From positions 1,922,001 to 1,986,000 of the forward strand of contig NZ_JAKPBU010000001.1 of the NCBI RefSeq assembly GCF_022662495.1: a stretch of DNA of 64,000 bases. Reading direction: 5' to 3'. Under the pieces are notes generated by a model. The model ran no database searches, was not told the origin of the DNA, and worked only from the letters and a program-made list of their open reading frames with translations. The position numbers and the translations under genes are program-made. Of the stretch, positions 1-9,245 are shown piece by piece; the first letter of the stretch is position 1, and each line of letters opens with the position of its first letter. This stretch comes from Lysobacter sp. M2-1. GTDB taxonomy: Bacteria; Pseudomonadota; Gammaproteobacteria; Xanthomonadales; Xanthomonadaceae.

Positions 1-294
1 AAGCACGACCATCGCCATCAGGACGGTTCGCCCGACGTGCTGACCCTGTACGGCGGCGATTCGCGCGTACCGGGCAGCGCGTCGCGGCAGGAGTTTCCGG
101 TCGACGCGGAATCGATCGCACTGTTCGAGCACGAAGGCTCGCAGGCCTCCGTCACCAATACCTGGGCGATGGAAATGATCCCGGGCCAGCGTTTCGCCTA
201 CGAGCTCAGCCGTCCGGGCGGGCGCCTGTTCCGGGTCGAATTCGACCTGCGCAAGCCCGTGCCCGCGCCGCCTGCGCCCTGGGGGACCCGCTGA
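1..294 (+). CDS. C-terminal part of a protein of unknown function
   Basis: The reading frame is open from the first base and ends at TGA 292-294, so the 5' end lies outside the window. About 97 residues are visible. A His-rich start (KHDHRHQDG) is followed by a region of mixed beta-strand character containing VLTLYGGDSRVPGS and PGQRFAYELSRPGG, and then a Pro-rich tail. A GTG at 37 is in frame, but the preceding codons read well, so it is probably not the start. I recognise no family. It lies 83 bp upstream of the fmdB-like gene on the same strand. Confidence 0.6.
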   Translation, partial: KHDHRHQDGSPDVLTLYGGDSRVPGSASRQEFPVDAESIALFEHEGSQASVTNTWAMEMIPGQRFAYELSRPGGRLFRVEFDLRKPVPAPPAPWGTR

Positions 295-377
295 GGCGAT
301 CGGGGACCGCTTGGGCTTGATCCCTTCGGCGCAGCCCCCAGAATGCGGAACCTGTTGTCCGTCGCCCCGGTTCGACC

Positions 378-716
378 ATGCCGATCTACGCTTTCGCCTG
401 TAACGCCTGTGGCCATCATTTCGACAAACTGCAGAAGCTGTCGGATCCGGATCCGGAGGTTTGCCCGGCTTGCGGCGCGAGCGGCCAGATCAGGCGCCAG
501 CTGACCGCGCCATCGTTCCGGCTCTCCGGCAGCGGCTGGTACGAGACCGATTTCAAGAAGGAAGGCGACAAGAAGCGCAATCTGGCCGGCGAGGGCGGGG
601 AAGGCGCCAAGCCTTCGGCCGAGGCCAAGCCCGCGCCGGCAAAGCCGGACACCGCCGTGGCCACATCCGCTCCGGCCAAGCCCGCGCCGAAATCCACCAC
701 CTCCGGGGCCGACTGA
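378..716 (+). CDS. FmdB family zinc ribbon protein
   Basis: A small protein of 112 residues. The N-terminal 40 residues carry two CxxC pairs (CNAC at about 9-12 and CPAC at about 32-35), the zinc ribbon of FmdB-type putative regulators. The remainder is an Ala/Pro/Lys-rich, low-complexity tail that is probably disordered. In many gammaproteobacteria this family is encoded just upstream of aspS. Here a diguanylate cyclase and a DUF3011-like gene on the other strand separate the two. The biochemical role of the family is not established. The start is the ATG at 378. Confidence 0.85.
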   Translation: MPIYAFACNACGHHFDKLQKLSDPDPEVCPACGASGQIRRQLTAPSFRLSGSGWYETDFKKEGDKKRNLAGEGGEGAKPSAEAKPAPAKPDTAVATSAPAKPAPKSTTSGAD

Positions 717-726
717 CCGCCGGCTT

Positions 727-1779
727 TCAGCCGGGGGCCACTTCCACCCGGTTGCGGCCGCGCTGCTTGGCCTCGAGCAGCGCCGTGTCGGCGCGGTGCA
801 GGGTTTCGCCCAGGGCTTCGCCGGGGAGGTGTTCGGCGATGCCGGCGGACATCGACACGGTGAATCCGCCCATTTCGGTCTGGGCCAGGGCCTCGCGCAG
901 GCCATCGGCAAAGCGCGCTGCAGCGGACGCGTCGGCGCGCGGCAGCAGCATCACGAACTCCTCGCCGCCCATGCGCGCCACCAGCGCGTCGGGGGGCCTG
1001 CGCGCGAGCATCAGCGCCGCCGTGCGCGACAGCGCGCGATCGCCCGCGGCATGGCCGTGCACGTCGTTGATGATCTTGAAGTGGTCCAGGTCCATGAAGC
1101 ACAGCGAGAACGGTGCGTCGGATCCGGTCGCTTCGCGATGCGCGGCTTCGCCCAGCTGCAGGAACCGGCGGCGCGACAGCAGCCCGGTCAATGCGTCGTG
1201 CTTGGCTTCGTGGTCCAGGTTGACCTGGAACTCGTAGGCGCTGCGCCGCAGCCGGTCGATGGATCGGAAGATGGCCAGGCTGGTGCAGGAAAACAGGGCT
1301 GCGTAGCCGGCGAACACCCACAGGCTTCTGGCATCCGGGCCTGCACGCAGCAGCGCCGTCAAGGCGCATGCGTAGCACAACAGGCTGGACACGATCGCGC
1401 GGCTGGGCCAGACCCAGAACGGCGCCGCCGCCACCGGAACCACCATCAGGACCGGCAGGATCCAGTACAGGGTGTCCGGGTCGGGCGTGACGATGAACGC
1501 CAGCGCCAGCTCCGCGCTGCACAGCAGTGCGATGGTCCACCAGCCGTGGGCATGGATCGTGTCGGCGCGCGACTGGACCGCCATGAGCACCACGAGCACG
1601 GCGATGCCGATCGGCAAGGCCAGCGCCCGCACTCCCGACAGCACCGGAGTTCCGGTGAGCCCGGCGTCCACCCAGGCGGCCACGAGCAGGGCCAGCGGCG
1701 CCATCCCCTGGATCGGGAGCGTGCGCCGGCGCACGCGCTGGAAATAATCCTGCTGGTAAGCAGTCGCGGTTCCGTTCAA
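727..1779 (-). CDS. Membrane-anchored diguanylate cyclase (GGDEF domain)
   Basis: Predicted to make cyclic di-GMP from two GTP. About five or six hydrophobic segments fill the N-terminal half, for example RALALPIGIAVLVVLMAVQ and WWTIALLCSAELALAFIV. A GGDEF domain follows (HDALTGLLSRRRFL, then LCFMDLDHFKIINDVHGH), with the active-site signature as RMGGEEF. No extra sensor domain is visible. The frame extends upstream to 2007 but would then overlap the DUF3011-like gene. I chose TTG at 1779, which gives 350 residues and keeps the basic segment QQDYFQRVRRRTL before the first membrane span. ATG at 1704 is the alternative. The stop lies 10 bp from the convergent fmdB-like gene. Confidence 0.85.
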   Translation of the reverse strand: MNGTATAYQQDYFQRVRRRTLPIQGMAPLALLVAAWVDAGLTGTPVLSGVRALALPIGIAVLVVLMAVQSRADTIHAHGWWTIALLCSAELALAFIVTPDPDTLYWILPVLMVVPVAAAPFWVWPSRAIVSSLLCYACALTALLRAGPDARSLWVFAGYAALFSCTSLAIFRSIDRLRRSAYEFQVNLDHEAKHDALTGLLSRRRFLQLGEAAHREATGSDAPFSLCFMDLDHFKIINDVHGHAAGDRALSRTAALMLARRPPDALVARMGGEEFVMLLPRADASAAARFADGLREALAQTEMGGFTVSMSAGIAEHLPGEALGETLHRADTALLEAKQRGRNRVEVAPG

Positions 1780-1879
1780 GGTCGTCTGGCCGTCCCTGGG
1801 GCGACCATTATCGACCGCCGCCGACCCCGACCGCGAATTCCACGGCGGGGCGACGCTCGCGATGCCGATGGCTGTCCCC

Positions 1880-2584
1880 TCAGCGATTGCCGAACCGCCC
1901 GCGGCAGCCATCGTCCACCCATAGCCCGCGCGCGGCGTCGTAGCCCCAGGTTCGACCCTCGATGCAGGCCGTGCCGGAGAGTTGCTGCAGCAGGCGCGGG
2001 CGGCCACGGCTGCGATCCCATGCGCAGGTGGCGTAGCGCCTGTCGTTGCTGGAACACGTCACCTGGTAGTTGTCTGCGATCGGGGGGCGCCCACGTCCGG
2101 GCGCGAATTCGCCGCGACAGCCGGCGGTGACATAGACCGATCCTGGTTGCGAGCGCCAGGTGCGACCTTCGATGCAACGGGTGCTGGAGAGCTGGCGAAC
2201 CAGCCGCGACGGCCCGCTCCAGCGCGTCGGACAGGTGCGGGGGCGGTTATTGGTGCTCTCGCAGCGCACCTGCTGCGGCCCGACGGGCGGAACCGGCGGG
2301 CGCGGCCCGCTGCCGGCCAGCGACCGCGCGATGTCCTGCTTGATCCGGCTGAACCCCCAGTTGGAGCGGTTGACCTGATCGATGTAGAAGCGCAGCTGGT
2401 CGTCCGGGATCCGCCGGCCATTCGACTGTTCTGCATATTCCAGACTGATCACACGTCTCTGGTCGGCGTAGGAGAGCGTGCGCAGATTCTCCGGCGCGTA
2501 CGCGCGCGTGCCGGTCTGGGCCGGTGCGGCGAGCGGCATGGTCAGGCACAGCGCAAGCAGAACGAGTGCGAGCAGGCGATTCAT
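1880..2584 (-). CDS. Secreted DUF3011-like protein with two repeats
   Basis: A 234-residue protein starting MNRLLALVLLALCLTMPLAAPAQ, a clear Sec signal peptide. The mature part has an N-terminal helical region (YADQRRVISLEYAEQ) and then two copies of a Cys-containing repeat. Each copy contains RCIEGRTW or ACIEGRTW followed by a GCRG(E/R)F end, which resembles DUF3011. Six or more cysteines suggest disulfides in the periplasm. The function is unknown. The start at 2584 was preferred over upstream in-frame starts because it places the signal peptide at the N-terminus. It is divergent from aspS. Confidence 0.75.
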   Translation of the reverse strand: MNRLLALVLLALCLTMPLAAPAQTGTRAYAPENLRTLSYADQRRVISLEYAEQSNGRRIPDDQLRFYIDQVNRSNWGFSRIKQDIARSLAGSGPRPPVPPVGPQQVRCESTNNRPRTCPTRWSGPSRLVRQLSSTRCIEGRTWRSQPGSVYVTAGCRGEFAPGRGRPPIADNYQVTCSSNDRRYATCAWDRSRGRPRLLQQLSGTACIEGRTWGYDAARGLWVDDGCRGRFGNR

Positions 2585-2662
2585 GGCGTGATTCCCCGGG
2601 TGGCGTGGGCCGCGCGGACTGACCCCTGCCGGCGGCAACCGCGAGTTGGAGCTGCGAGACGT

Positions 2663-2668
2663 TAAAAT
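2663..2668 (+). promoter_or_regulatory. Possible -10 element of aspS
   Basis: TAAAAT lies 50 bp upstream of the aspS ATG in otherwise GC-rich DNA. A similar TAAAAT followed by TG occurs before the tRNA-Lys gene at 52307. No convincing -35 box is present at the usual spacing, so the call rests on the -10 alone. Confidence 0.35.
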
Positions 2669-2717
2669 GGCGTGGTGATCGGCCGGTGGCCGACCTCCAT
2701 GCGATCCCGGAGCCCCC

Positions 2718-4484
2718 ATGCGTACCCATTACTGCGGCCTGGTCGATGAGACCCTGGTCGGCCAGACCGTCACCCTTTGCGGCTGGACCGATGTCGCCCG
2801 CGACCTCGGCGGCCTGTGCTTCATCGACTTGCGCGACCACGAGGGCATCGTCCAGGTCGTGGCCGAGCCGTCGGACATCGCGGGCAATGCCGAGGTGATC
2901 GCGACCGCGGCCAGACTCGGCTACGAGGACTGTCTGCGCGTCACCGGCACCGTGCGCCGCCGGCAATCGGTCAACAACAAGATCCGTACCGGCCAGGTCG
3001 AGGTCGTCGCCGCACGCATCGAGGTGCTCAACAAGGCCGAACCGCTGCCGTTCCACGCCCACGAGAATCCGGGCGAGGACATCCGCCTCAAATACCGCTA
3101 TCTCGACCTGCGCACCCCGCAGATGCAGAAGATGATGCGCACCCGCATCCAGCTGGTGCAGGCGCTGCGGCGCTGGCTGGATGCGCGCGGCTTCCAGGAC
3201 ATCGAGACCCCGATCCTGACCAAGGCCACGCCCGAGGGCGCGCGCGATTTCCTGGTCCCCGCACGCATGCATCCGGGCGAGTTCTACGCGCTGCCGCAGA
3301 GCCCGCAGCTGTTCAAGCAGATCCTGATGATGGCCGGCTTCGACCGCTATTATCAAATCGCGCGCTGCTTCCGCGACGAGGCCCTGCGGGCCGATCGCCA
3401 GCTCGAGTTCACCCAACTGGACATGGAGTTCGCATGGGTCGACGAGCAGATCGTGCAGGACACGGTCGAAGCCATGATCCGCGACGTGTTCCGCGAGGTG
3501 ATGCAGGTCGAACTGGCCGATCCGTTCCCGCGGTTGACCTATGCCGAAGCGTTGCGCCGCTACGGCTCGGACAAGCCGGACCTGCGCATCGCGCTGGAAC
3601 TGGTCGACGTCGACGCGCAGGTGCAGGGCAGCGAATTCAAGGTGTTCACCGACTGGGCCGGCGTCGAAGGCGGCCGCGTCTGCGCGCTGCGTATCCCCGG
3701 CGGCGCTGCGCTGTCGCGCAAGCAGATCGACGACTACGCCTCGCACGCGGCCAAGTACGGCGCGAAGGGCCTGGCCTACGTCAAGCTGTCGGACACCGGC
3801 GAGGTCAGCTCGCCGATCGCAAAGTTCTTTGCCGAAGACGCGTTCAAGGCATTGCTCGCCCATGTCGGCGCCGGCAACGGCGATGTCGTGTTCTTCGGCG
3901 CCGGCAAGTACGCGACCGTCAGCGACTTCATGGGCGCGCTGCGGCTCAAGGCCGGGCGCGAATTCAAGCTGGTGGCCGAGGGCTGGGCGCCGCTGTGGGT
4001 CACCGACTTCCCGATGTTCGAGTGGGACGAGGAAGCGGGCCGCTACGTGGCCCTGCACCACCCCTTCACCGCGCCGGCGGTCGACGACGAGGCCGATCTG
4101 CGCGCCAACGCGAAGACGGCGGTGTCGCGCGGCTACGACATGGTGCTCAACGGCAACGAGATCGGCGGTGGTTCGATCCGCATCCACCGCTCCTCGATGC
4201 AGTCGGCGGTGTTCGAGCTGCTCGGCATCGGCCCGGAGGAGGCGGAGCTGAAGTTCGGCTTCCTGCTCGACGCGCTCAAGTACGGCGCGCCGCCGCACGG
4301 CGGCATCGCCTTCGGCATCGACCGCATCGCCGCGCTGATGGCCGGCACCGAGTCGATCCGCGACGTGATCGCCTTCCCCAAGACCACCGGCGCACAGTGC
4401 CTGATGACCGGCGCGCCATCGCCGATTCCGGACGCGCAGCTGGCGGAAGTGCACGTGCAGGTGCGGGCAAAGGAAACGAAATGA
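2718..4484 (+). CDS. aspS: Aspartate--tRNA ligase
   Basis: Class II aminoacyl-tRNA synthetase that charges tRNA with aspartate. It has 588 residues, the normal bacterial length. The N-terminal OB-fold anticodon-binding domain starts [18 protein letters not shown]. Class II motif 2 is visible as [21 protein letters not shown], split around residues 214-235. The large bacterial insertion domain lies in the middle, and motif 3 near the C-terminus reads [15 protein letters not shown]. No key residue appears to be missing. It starts at ATG 2718 and is followed by a GNAT gene 115 bp downstream. Confidence 0.98.
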   Translation: MRTHYCGLVDETLVGQTVTLCGWTDVARDLGGLCFIDLRDHEGIVQVVAEPSDIAGNAEVIATAARLGYEDCLRVTGTVRRRQSVNNKIRTGQVEVVAARIEVLNKAEPLPFHAHENPGEDIRLKYRYLDLRTPQMQKMMRTRIQLVQALRRWLDARGFQDIETPILTKATPEGARDFLVPARMHPGEFYALPQSPQLFKQILMMAGFDRYYQIARCFRDEALRADRQLEFTQLDMEFAWVDEQIVQDTVEAMIRDVFREVMQVELADPFPRLTYAEALRRYGSDKPDLRIALELVDVDAQVQGSEFKVFTDWAGVEGGRVCALRIPGGAALSRKQIDDYASHAAKYGAKGLAYVKLSDTGEVSSPIAKFFAEDAFKALLAHVGAGNGDVVFFGAGKYATVSDFMGALRLKAGREFKLVAEGWAPLWVTDFPMFEWDEEAGRYVALHHPFTAPAVDDEADLRANAKTAVSRGYDMVLNGNEIGGGSIRIHRSSMQSAVFELLGIGPEEAELKFGFLLDALKYGAPPHGGIAFGIDRIAALMAGTESIRDVIAFPKTTGAQCLMTGAPSPIPDAQLAEVHVQVRAKETK

Positions 4485-4599
4485 ACCCGTTCGCCCCGAG
4501 CGTACGCGCATAGCGTCGAAGTCGAGGGTGCATGCATTGCCTTTCGACTCCGGGCCTTTCGGCCCTGCGCTCAGGCCCAATAAACTCTGGGAACGTGGA

Positions 4600-5115
4600 A
4601 TGACGACTGCCATCCGCCGCGCCGTACCCGCCGATGCACCCGCGCTCGCCGAACTCGGTGCGCAGACGTTCTTCGAGACCTTCGGCCATCTGTATGCGCC
4701 AGAGGACCTGCGGGCCTTTCTAGACGAAAGCCATTCCGAGCATGCCTATGCGCGGACCCTCGCCGATCCCGCGTACGCGCTGTGGATCGCCGAACGCGAC
4801 GGTGTCGCGATCGGCTACGCACAGGCCGGCCCCTGCGGCCTGCCGCATCCGGACGTGCAGCCGGGCGATGGCGAGCTCAAGCGCCTGTACCTGCGCGCAT
4901 CCGAACAGAATGGCGGCGTCGGCGGGCAGCTGTTCGCCGAAGCGTTGCGCTGGCTGGAACGCGATGGCCCGCGCACGCTGTGGATCAGCGTCTGGTCGGA
5001 GAACTTCGGCGCACAGCGCTTCTACGCGCGGCATGGTTTCGAGTTCGTGGCCGAATACGAATTCCTGGTCGGCAATCAACGCGATCGCGAGTTCATGTAT
5101 CGCCGGCCAGCGTAA
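4600..5115 (+). CDS. GNAT family N-acetyltransferase
   Basis: Predicted acetyl-CoA-dependent acetyltransferase of 171 residues; the acceptor is unknown. The start MTTAIRRAVPADAPALAELG is typical of GNAT proteins. The central strand and acetyl-CoA loop are visible as LKRLYLRASEQNGGVGGQLF, and the C-terminal segment NFGAQRFYARHGFEFVAEYEF is the usual motif B region. An upstream in-frame ATG at 4528 would add 24 unconserved residues, so ATG 4600 behind GGGAACGTGGA was chosen. Confidence 0.88.
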   Translation: MTTAIRRAVPADAPALAELGAQTFFETFGHLYAPEDLRAFLDESHSEHAYARTLADPAYALWIAERDGVAIGYAQAGPCGLPHPDVQPGDGELKRLYLRASEQNGGVGGQLFAEALRWLERDGPRTLWISVWSENFGAQRFYARHGFEFVAEYEFLVGNQRDREFMYRRPA

Positions 5116-5164
5116 CGTGTGCGATCCACGCGTGGCCTTCTGATCGATTGCCGGCAAACCGCCC

Positions 5165-5245
5165 GTGGGAGCGGCCTTGGCCGCGAATGCCTTTTCGGCG
5201 TTCCTGCATGCAAGCAACAGCATTCGCGGCCAAGGCCGCTCCCAC
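5165..5245. repeat. REP-type inverted repeat pair (GTGG head)
   Basis: Two perfect 26-base inverted arms, 5165-5190 (starting GTGGGAGCGGCC) and 5220-5245 (ending GGCCGCTCCCAC), are separated by 29 bases. Each arm also contains the smaller palindrome GCGGCCTTGGCCGC. The layout is that of a REP doublet in the 3' region between convergent genes. The GTGG head resembles REP elements mobilised by REP-associated tyrosine transposases (RAYT), but no transposase gene is present in this window. Confidence 0.85.
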
Positions 5246-5254
5246 AATGGCAAA

Positions 5255-5276
5255 CGGCCCGGCTTGCGCCGGGCCG
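5255..5276 (-). terminator. Hairpin downstream of the S8 protease gene
   Basis: A perfect 9-bp stem CGGCCCGGC/GCCGGGCCG around a TTGC loop lies 26 bp past the protease stop on the minus strand. Read on that strand it is followed by TTTGCC, a weak U-tract. It is plausible as an intrinsic terminator for the protease mRNA. Confidence 0.55.
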
Positions 5277-5302
5277 CCAGACGGACGGGGTGGGTCGCCT
5301 GT

Positions 5303-7816
5303 CTAGTCTTCCGCGCTCCGGTAGGCCGAATCGAAGCGACCGGCCGCCACCGCGAAGGCCGCACGGGTCACGGTCTTGCCGGGATCGAACCAGGCGTGCA
5401 GGGTCGGCTGCAGGTCGAACGGCCCCTGGGTGACGGTGAAGCGCGCGTTGAGCACGCCCTGGTCCAGCGCCTGCTGCACGTAGCCGCGCAGCGCTGGGGC
5501 GATCGAACCGGCATCTTCCACCGGGATCCGCTTGCCGTCGTAGAACGCGGTCAGCTCGCCGTCGAAGGCCACGGCCTGGTCCTGCAGGCCCATCGCCTGG
5601 ACCAGCGAATACGCCAGGCTGACCCGCGTCACGCTGTCCAGCGGCCGGAACTGCCCGTTGAGCAGGCCCATCACGCCGGCGTGGTTCTGGCCCAGGTTAC
5701 GCAGCGGCGCACCGGCGGCGATGGCGGATTCGGCATACGCATAGGCCGGGCTGGTGGTCGCCAGGTCGGCGAAGCTGGCCTGTCCGCTGAAGGGCAGGGA
5801 CTGGCGCACGCTGCCACCCATCACCAGATACTGCGCCAGCTCGCTGCGCTTGAGCACCTGGTCGGGACGGAACTTCTTGTCGCTGTAGCCATCGACCAGG
5901 CGGTTGGAGACGGCGAATTCGATCGCCTGGCGCGCCGGGTGATTGGCCACGTCGTCCATGCCGGTATAGCCGCCGCTGCGCAGCATGCTGATCTCGCCGC
6001 TGACCGTACCGGGCAGACCGTAGCCATTGGTGGCATTGAGCGGGTCGACGTCGGTGCCGGACACCGAGCCGATGCCGCGCGCGCTCACCTTCCACACGCC
6101 CGGCTTGCCCGGGGCGCCGGTGGTGACGGTGTCGCCGAGCACCGGCAGCGCGATCGCCGAACCGTAGGTGATCCCATCCGGATCGGTCAGGGTCAGGGCC
6201 AGCGTGTTCTCGCCGATTACCGCGCGCACCGCGACCCAGGCGATGTCGCTGCCCACAGTGAAGCTCTGCTCGCCGGTGGCACCGACCGGTGAGAAGTCGA
6301 ACGAGAACGGCTGGGTGCTGCCGGGCAGCAGGAGCGCGTTGGCGTTGAACTCGCGCAGCGCGTTGACGGTGGCGCCCCAGCCCTTGCGCACGTTGGCCGC
6401 TTCGGCCACCGCCGCATAGGCATTGATGTGGCCGGCCCCGGCTTCCCAGCTCAGCCGCGAGGTCATGTTGGTGGCGGTGCGCTCGATGATGTCCTTGACC
6501 TGCGCCGGACTCAGGTGCGGGTTGGCTTCCAGCATCAGGGCCACGATGCCGGCCACGTGCGGGGTGGCCATCGAGGTGCCGCTCATGAAGCTGTAGAAGG
6601 GCACGTGCTCGAGTGCGATGCCATCCACGTCCTGCTGCAACGCCAGCGCGCCCAGCGAGCCGGTGCTGTCGCGGGCGGAGATGATGTCCACGCCTGCGGC
6701 GACGATGGTCGGCTCGTTGAAGTAGGTCCAGCTGCGGCCGTCGGGCATGGTGAAGCTGCCGCTCTCGCCGCGCTTGCCGCGCGAGGAGAAGCTGGTCAGC
6801 ACGCCGTCCTTTTCGCCGGCGCCGACCGAGATCACCCAGGGCGCCTGCGCGTACGGGTTGTGGGTGTCCTCGCCCGGGCCGTCGTTGCCGGCGGCGAACA
6901 CGCTCACGATGCCGCGCTTGTACAGCTCGTAGGTGGCGATGTTGACCGGGTTGAGCGGATCGAACTTGCCGCTGCTGCCCCAGGAATTGCTGGTGACGCG
7001 GATCGGGCTGTCGTAGGTGAACTGGTGGGTGGCCGCGTAATCCAGCCCGCCGACCGCGTCGAGCACCAGGATCACCGCGCCGGAGCCGTAGCCGACCAGG
7101 TCCGCGCCCGGCGCCACGCCGCGATACAGACCGTTGGAGCGCTCGCCGGTGCCGCCGATGGTGCCGGCGCAATGGGTGCCGTGACCGGAGCCCAGGTCGG
7201 TATTGGGAATGCCCTCGGCGTAGGTCACCGGCACGATCCCCGGTGCGAATTCCGCAGCCAGCTCGGCCAGGATGTTCTGCGCACCCAGCACGTTCTGCAC
7301 CAGGTTCTCGCCGAACTTCAGGTCCTCGTGGGTACCGTCCACGCCGGAGTCGTTGACCAGCACGGTGATGCCGCGGCCGCTATAGGGAATCGCCTGGCCG
7401 AAATCGCCGGGGTTCTGCACGGTGCGGGCGGCGCCGGAGATCTCACGCGCCTCCTTGTTCATGTAGCGCAGCGGCGCGTTCCAGTAGATCGAGGCCACAT
7501 CATCGCGCTGCGCCAGGGCGCGGATCTCGGCCGGGGTGGCCAGGGCGCCGGCGATCGGCAGGGTGCGCATGGTCACGCCCTTCTCGATGCCCAGCGACCT
7601 GAGCACGTTGACCTGCGATGCCGACACCGGCACCGACTGTTCGTAGCTGACCACGATCTGCAGTTCGTCGGTGGGCAGCGCGGCGGCCATCTTCGAGACC
7701 AGCTGGGGGTCGAGCTGGGCGTCGGCCAGGGCCACGCCGCTGGCCAGCAGGCCGGCGGCGAGGGCGGAAATTCGGATCGTGCGGCGCGAGGCCATGGAAG
7801 TACCGGCAACGGACAT
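5303..7816 (-). CDS. Secreted subtilisin-like (S8) serine protease with SLH-like C-terminus
   Basis: An 837-residue exported protease. The start MSVAGTSMASRRTIRISALAAG has a long Sec signal ending near ALADA. A propeptide region (about 35-130) precedes the catalytic domain. The catalytic triad is visible as Asp156 (LVNDSGVDGTH), His212 (GHGTHCAG) and Ser415 (SGTSMATPHVAG). A jelly-roll-like middle region follows. From about residue 618 comes SLH-like sequence (AIEFAVSNRLVDGYSD and KFRPDQVLKRSELAQYL), repeated in weaker form to the end. The start at 7816 has GGAGAG six bases upstream; longer in-frame starts read as non-coding. It is probably released or held at the cell surface and degrades protein. 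Confidence 0.93.
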   Translation of the reverse strand: MSVAGTSMASRRTIRISALAAGLLASGVALADAQLDPQLVSKMAAALPTDELQIVVSYEQSVPVSASQVNVLRSLGIEKGVTMRTLPIAGALATPAEIRALAQRDDVASIYWNAPLRYMNKEAREISGAARTVQNPGDFGQAIPYSGRGITVLVNDSGVDGTHEDLKFGENLVQNVLGAQNILAELAAEFAPGIVPVTYAEGIPNTDLGSGHGTHCAGTIGGTGERSNGLYRGVAPGADLVGYGSGAVILVLDAVGGLDYAATHQFTYDSPIRVTSNSWGSSGKFDPLNPVNIATYELYKRGIVSVFAAGNDGPGEDTHNPYAQAPWVISVGAGEKDGVLTSFSSRGKRGESGSFTMPDGRSWTYFNEPTIVAAGVDIISARDSTGSLGALALQQDVDGIALEHVPFYSFMSGTSMATPHVAGIVALMLEANPHLSPAQVKDIIERTATNMTSRLSWEAGAGHINAYAAVAEAANVRKGWGATVNALREFNANALLLPGSTQPFSFDFSPVGATGEQSFTVGSDIAWVAVRAVIGENTLALTLTDPDGITYGSAIALPVLGDTVTTGAPGKPGVWKVSARGIGSVSGTDVDPLNATNGYGLPGTVSGEISMLRSGGYTGMDDVANHPARQAIEFAVSNRLVDGYSDKKFRPDQVLKRSELAQYLVMGGSVRQSLPFSGQASFADLATTSPAYAYAESAIAAGAPLRNLGQNHAGVMGLLNGQFRPLDSVTRVSLAYSLVQAMGLQDQAVAFDGELTAFYDGKRIPVEDAGSIAPALRGYVQQALDQGVLNARFTVTQGPFDLQPTLHAWFDPGKTVTRAAFAVAAGRFDSAYRSAED

Positions 7817-8296
7817 TGCGCATCTCTCCAGTGTGAAAACCCGCAGGCAGCGGGGACCCGGGCATGTTCGACACATGGCCTGGCGGGCACATCGGGGATG
7901 ACCATCAGGCGGGTCGCGGGAAACCCCCCCGCGACATCCCCCGGGGCGGGCGGCGCCGCTCCGTGGCGCCGCCGCCCGGGCGCGCGTTCCCTGGCGCCCG
8001 CGGGAGGGGGTCCCGCGGCAAGGGCTTCCAGGCCCCTGCGCCCCGCCGCCGGCTGGGCCGGCCCCGGAGCGCAGGACCATCGTCGGTGCCCGTCCCCGAG
8101 GCCGGTATCCGGGGAAGCCTTCACGCCGGCTGGGCAATTTCCCCTACAGACTGCCCGCGTTAAATGAGATAGCGTTCACGTCATGCCGCCCCGCTGCACG
8201 GGTCGGCCCCGGTGCCGTTGCTTCGGCCCCGGCGTTATTCGACTTCCCTCGCACGGCGCAGGACGGCGTCCGCGGCGCGGGCAGGAAGGGGGTCCC
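7817..8296. other. 480-bp intergenic region between divergent secreted-protein genes
   Basis: This region separates the protease (minus) from the next secreted protein (plus) and is extremely GC-rich. Open frames across it have no coding character. The only A+T-rich stretch is GTTAAATGAGATAG near 8159-8172, a possible promoter core for the plus-strand gene. Several short GC hairpins are present (for example GGCGCCGCTCCGTGGCGCC near 7950), but I see no RNA gene or terminator with a U-tract. Confidence 0.4.
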
Positions 8297-9130
8297 ATGC
8301 ACAAGTTCCGCATGCTCACGGGCGCGTTGGCGTTGCTGTTCGCGCTATGCCCGCTGTTCGCAGCTGCGCAGACCCTGCCGGTGCAGGTCAGCGTGTCCGG
8401 CGATGTGGCGACGGCGGTGGTGGGCAATCCGGCCAATCCGTTGGCGGATGTCACCCTGAGCTTCGACGAAGTGGCCGGCCTGAGCGCGGCGAGCCTGGGG
8501 CTCGAGGCGAAGCTGGTGAGCCTGAACGACGCCGCCTTGCTTGCGCGCCTGCCGGACCTGCAGCTCAATCAGATCGACCCGGCGTTTCCACTCCTGCTGA
8601 CCATCGAGCCGCCGGCGGCAGGTGGATTGCGCTTCCGCACCGTGCGCGTGGAGGTGCATACGCATGCGCTGGCCTACGGCGTGGGCAGTTCGTACCGCCT
8701 GTTCAAGGCGCCGCTGGCCGGCGCATTCCAGGACATCACCGACGAGATCGCGCCCGGCAGCGTCCGCGCCCGTGGCACGACCGGCGGATTCTCGCAGTTC
8801 CTGGTGCTGACCGACCTGCGCGAGACCGGGGCGATCGTCGCCGACAAGATCGCCGCGTTGCGCACCCGCGTCGCGACCCTGCCGACCACGGAACAACAGC
8901 CGTTCATTGCGCGGATCAACGACGCCGAATCAGCGATCGCGGTAGGCGACTTCGCCGCTGCGATCGCGGCGGTCGATCAGGTCTCCAGCCGGGCGCTCGC
9001 CCGCGCGGGCAACCAGCTGGCCGACGAATGGCGTGCCACCCGCGATGCCGACAACCAGGCCGGCGACCTGGTCGCCGGCGCTGCCACGCTGAAGTTCTCG
9101 ATCGCCTACCTGCGCGATTTCGGCGACTGA
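8297..9130 (+). CDS. Secreted protein of unknown function
   Basis: A 277-residue protein with a clear signal peptide (MHKFRMLTGALALLFALCPLFAAAQ) and a strong ribosome site AGGAAGGGGG before ATG 8297. The mature part begins with beta-rich sequence (LPVQVSVSGDVATAVVG, then ADVTLSFDEVAGLSAASLG) and ends with two helical segments rich in Ala. No catalytic motif or membrane anchor is visible. It may belong to a domain-of-unknown-function family known from Lysobacter relatives, but I could not confirm that. It stands alone, 115 bp before the FHA gene. Confidence 0.7.
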   Translation: MHKFRMLTGALALLFALCPLFAAAQTLPVQVSVSGDVATAVVGNPANPLADVTLSFDEVAGLSAASLGLEAKLVSLNDAALLARLPDLQLNQIDPAFPLLLTIEPPAAGGLRFRTVRVEVHTHALAYGVGSSYRLFKAPLAGAFQDITDEIAPGSVRARGTTGGFSQFLVLTDLRETGAIVADKIAALRTRVATLPTTEQQPFIARINDAESAIAVGDFAAAIAAVDQVSSRALARAGNQLADEWRATRDADNQAGDLVAGAATLKFSIAYLRDFGD

Positions 9131-9245
9131 GAGGCGCCGCTTTCCGCGCGGCTCATGTAGCCGAAGCCCGGTTCGTTCCGAACACCCGGGCGCATTGCGG
9201 TGGCGCAGCCCCGCACGACCGCCGGGGCGGCCCTAAGATGCGCCG

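Noticed and set aside
2247-4613. Minus-strand open frame of 788 codons opposite aspS
   Set aside because: It overlaps aspS and the DUF3011-like gene completely. Its composition is Arg/His/Gln-rich as expected of a shadow frame.
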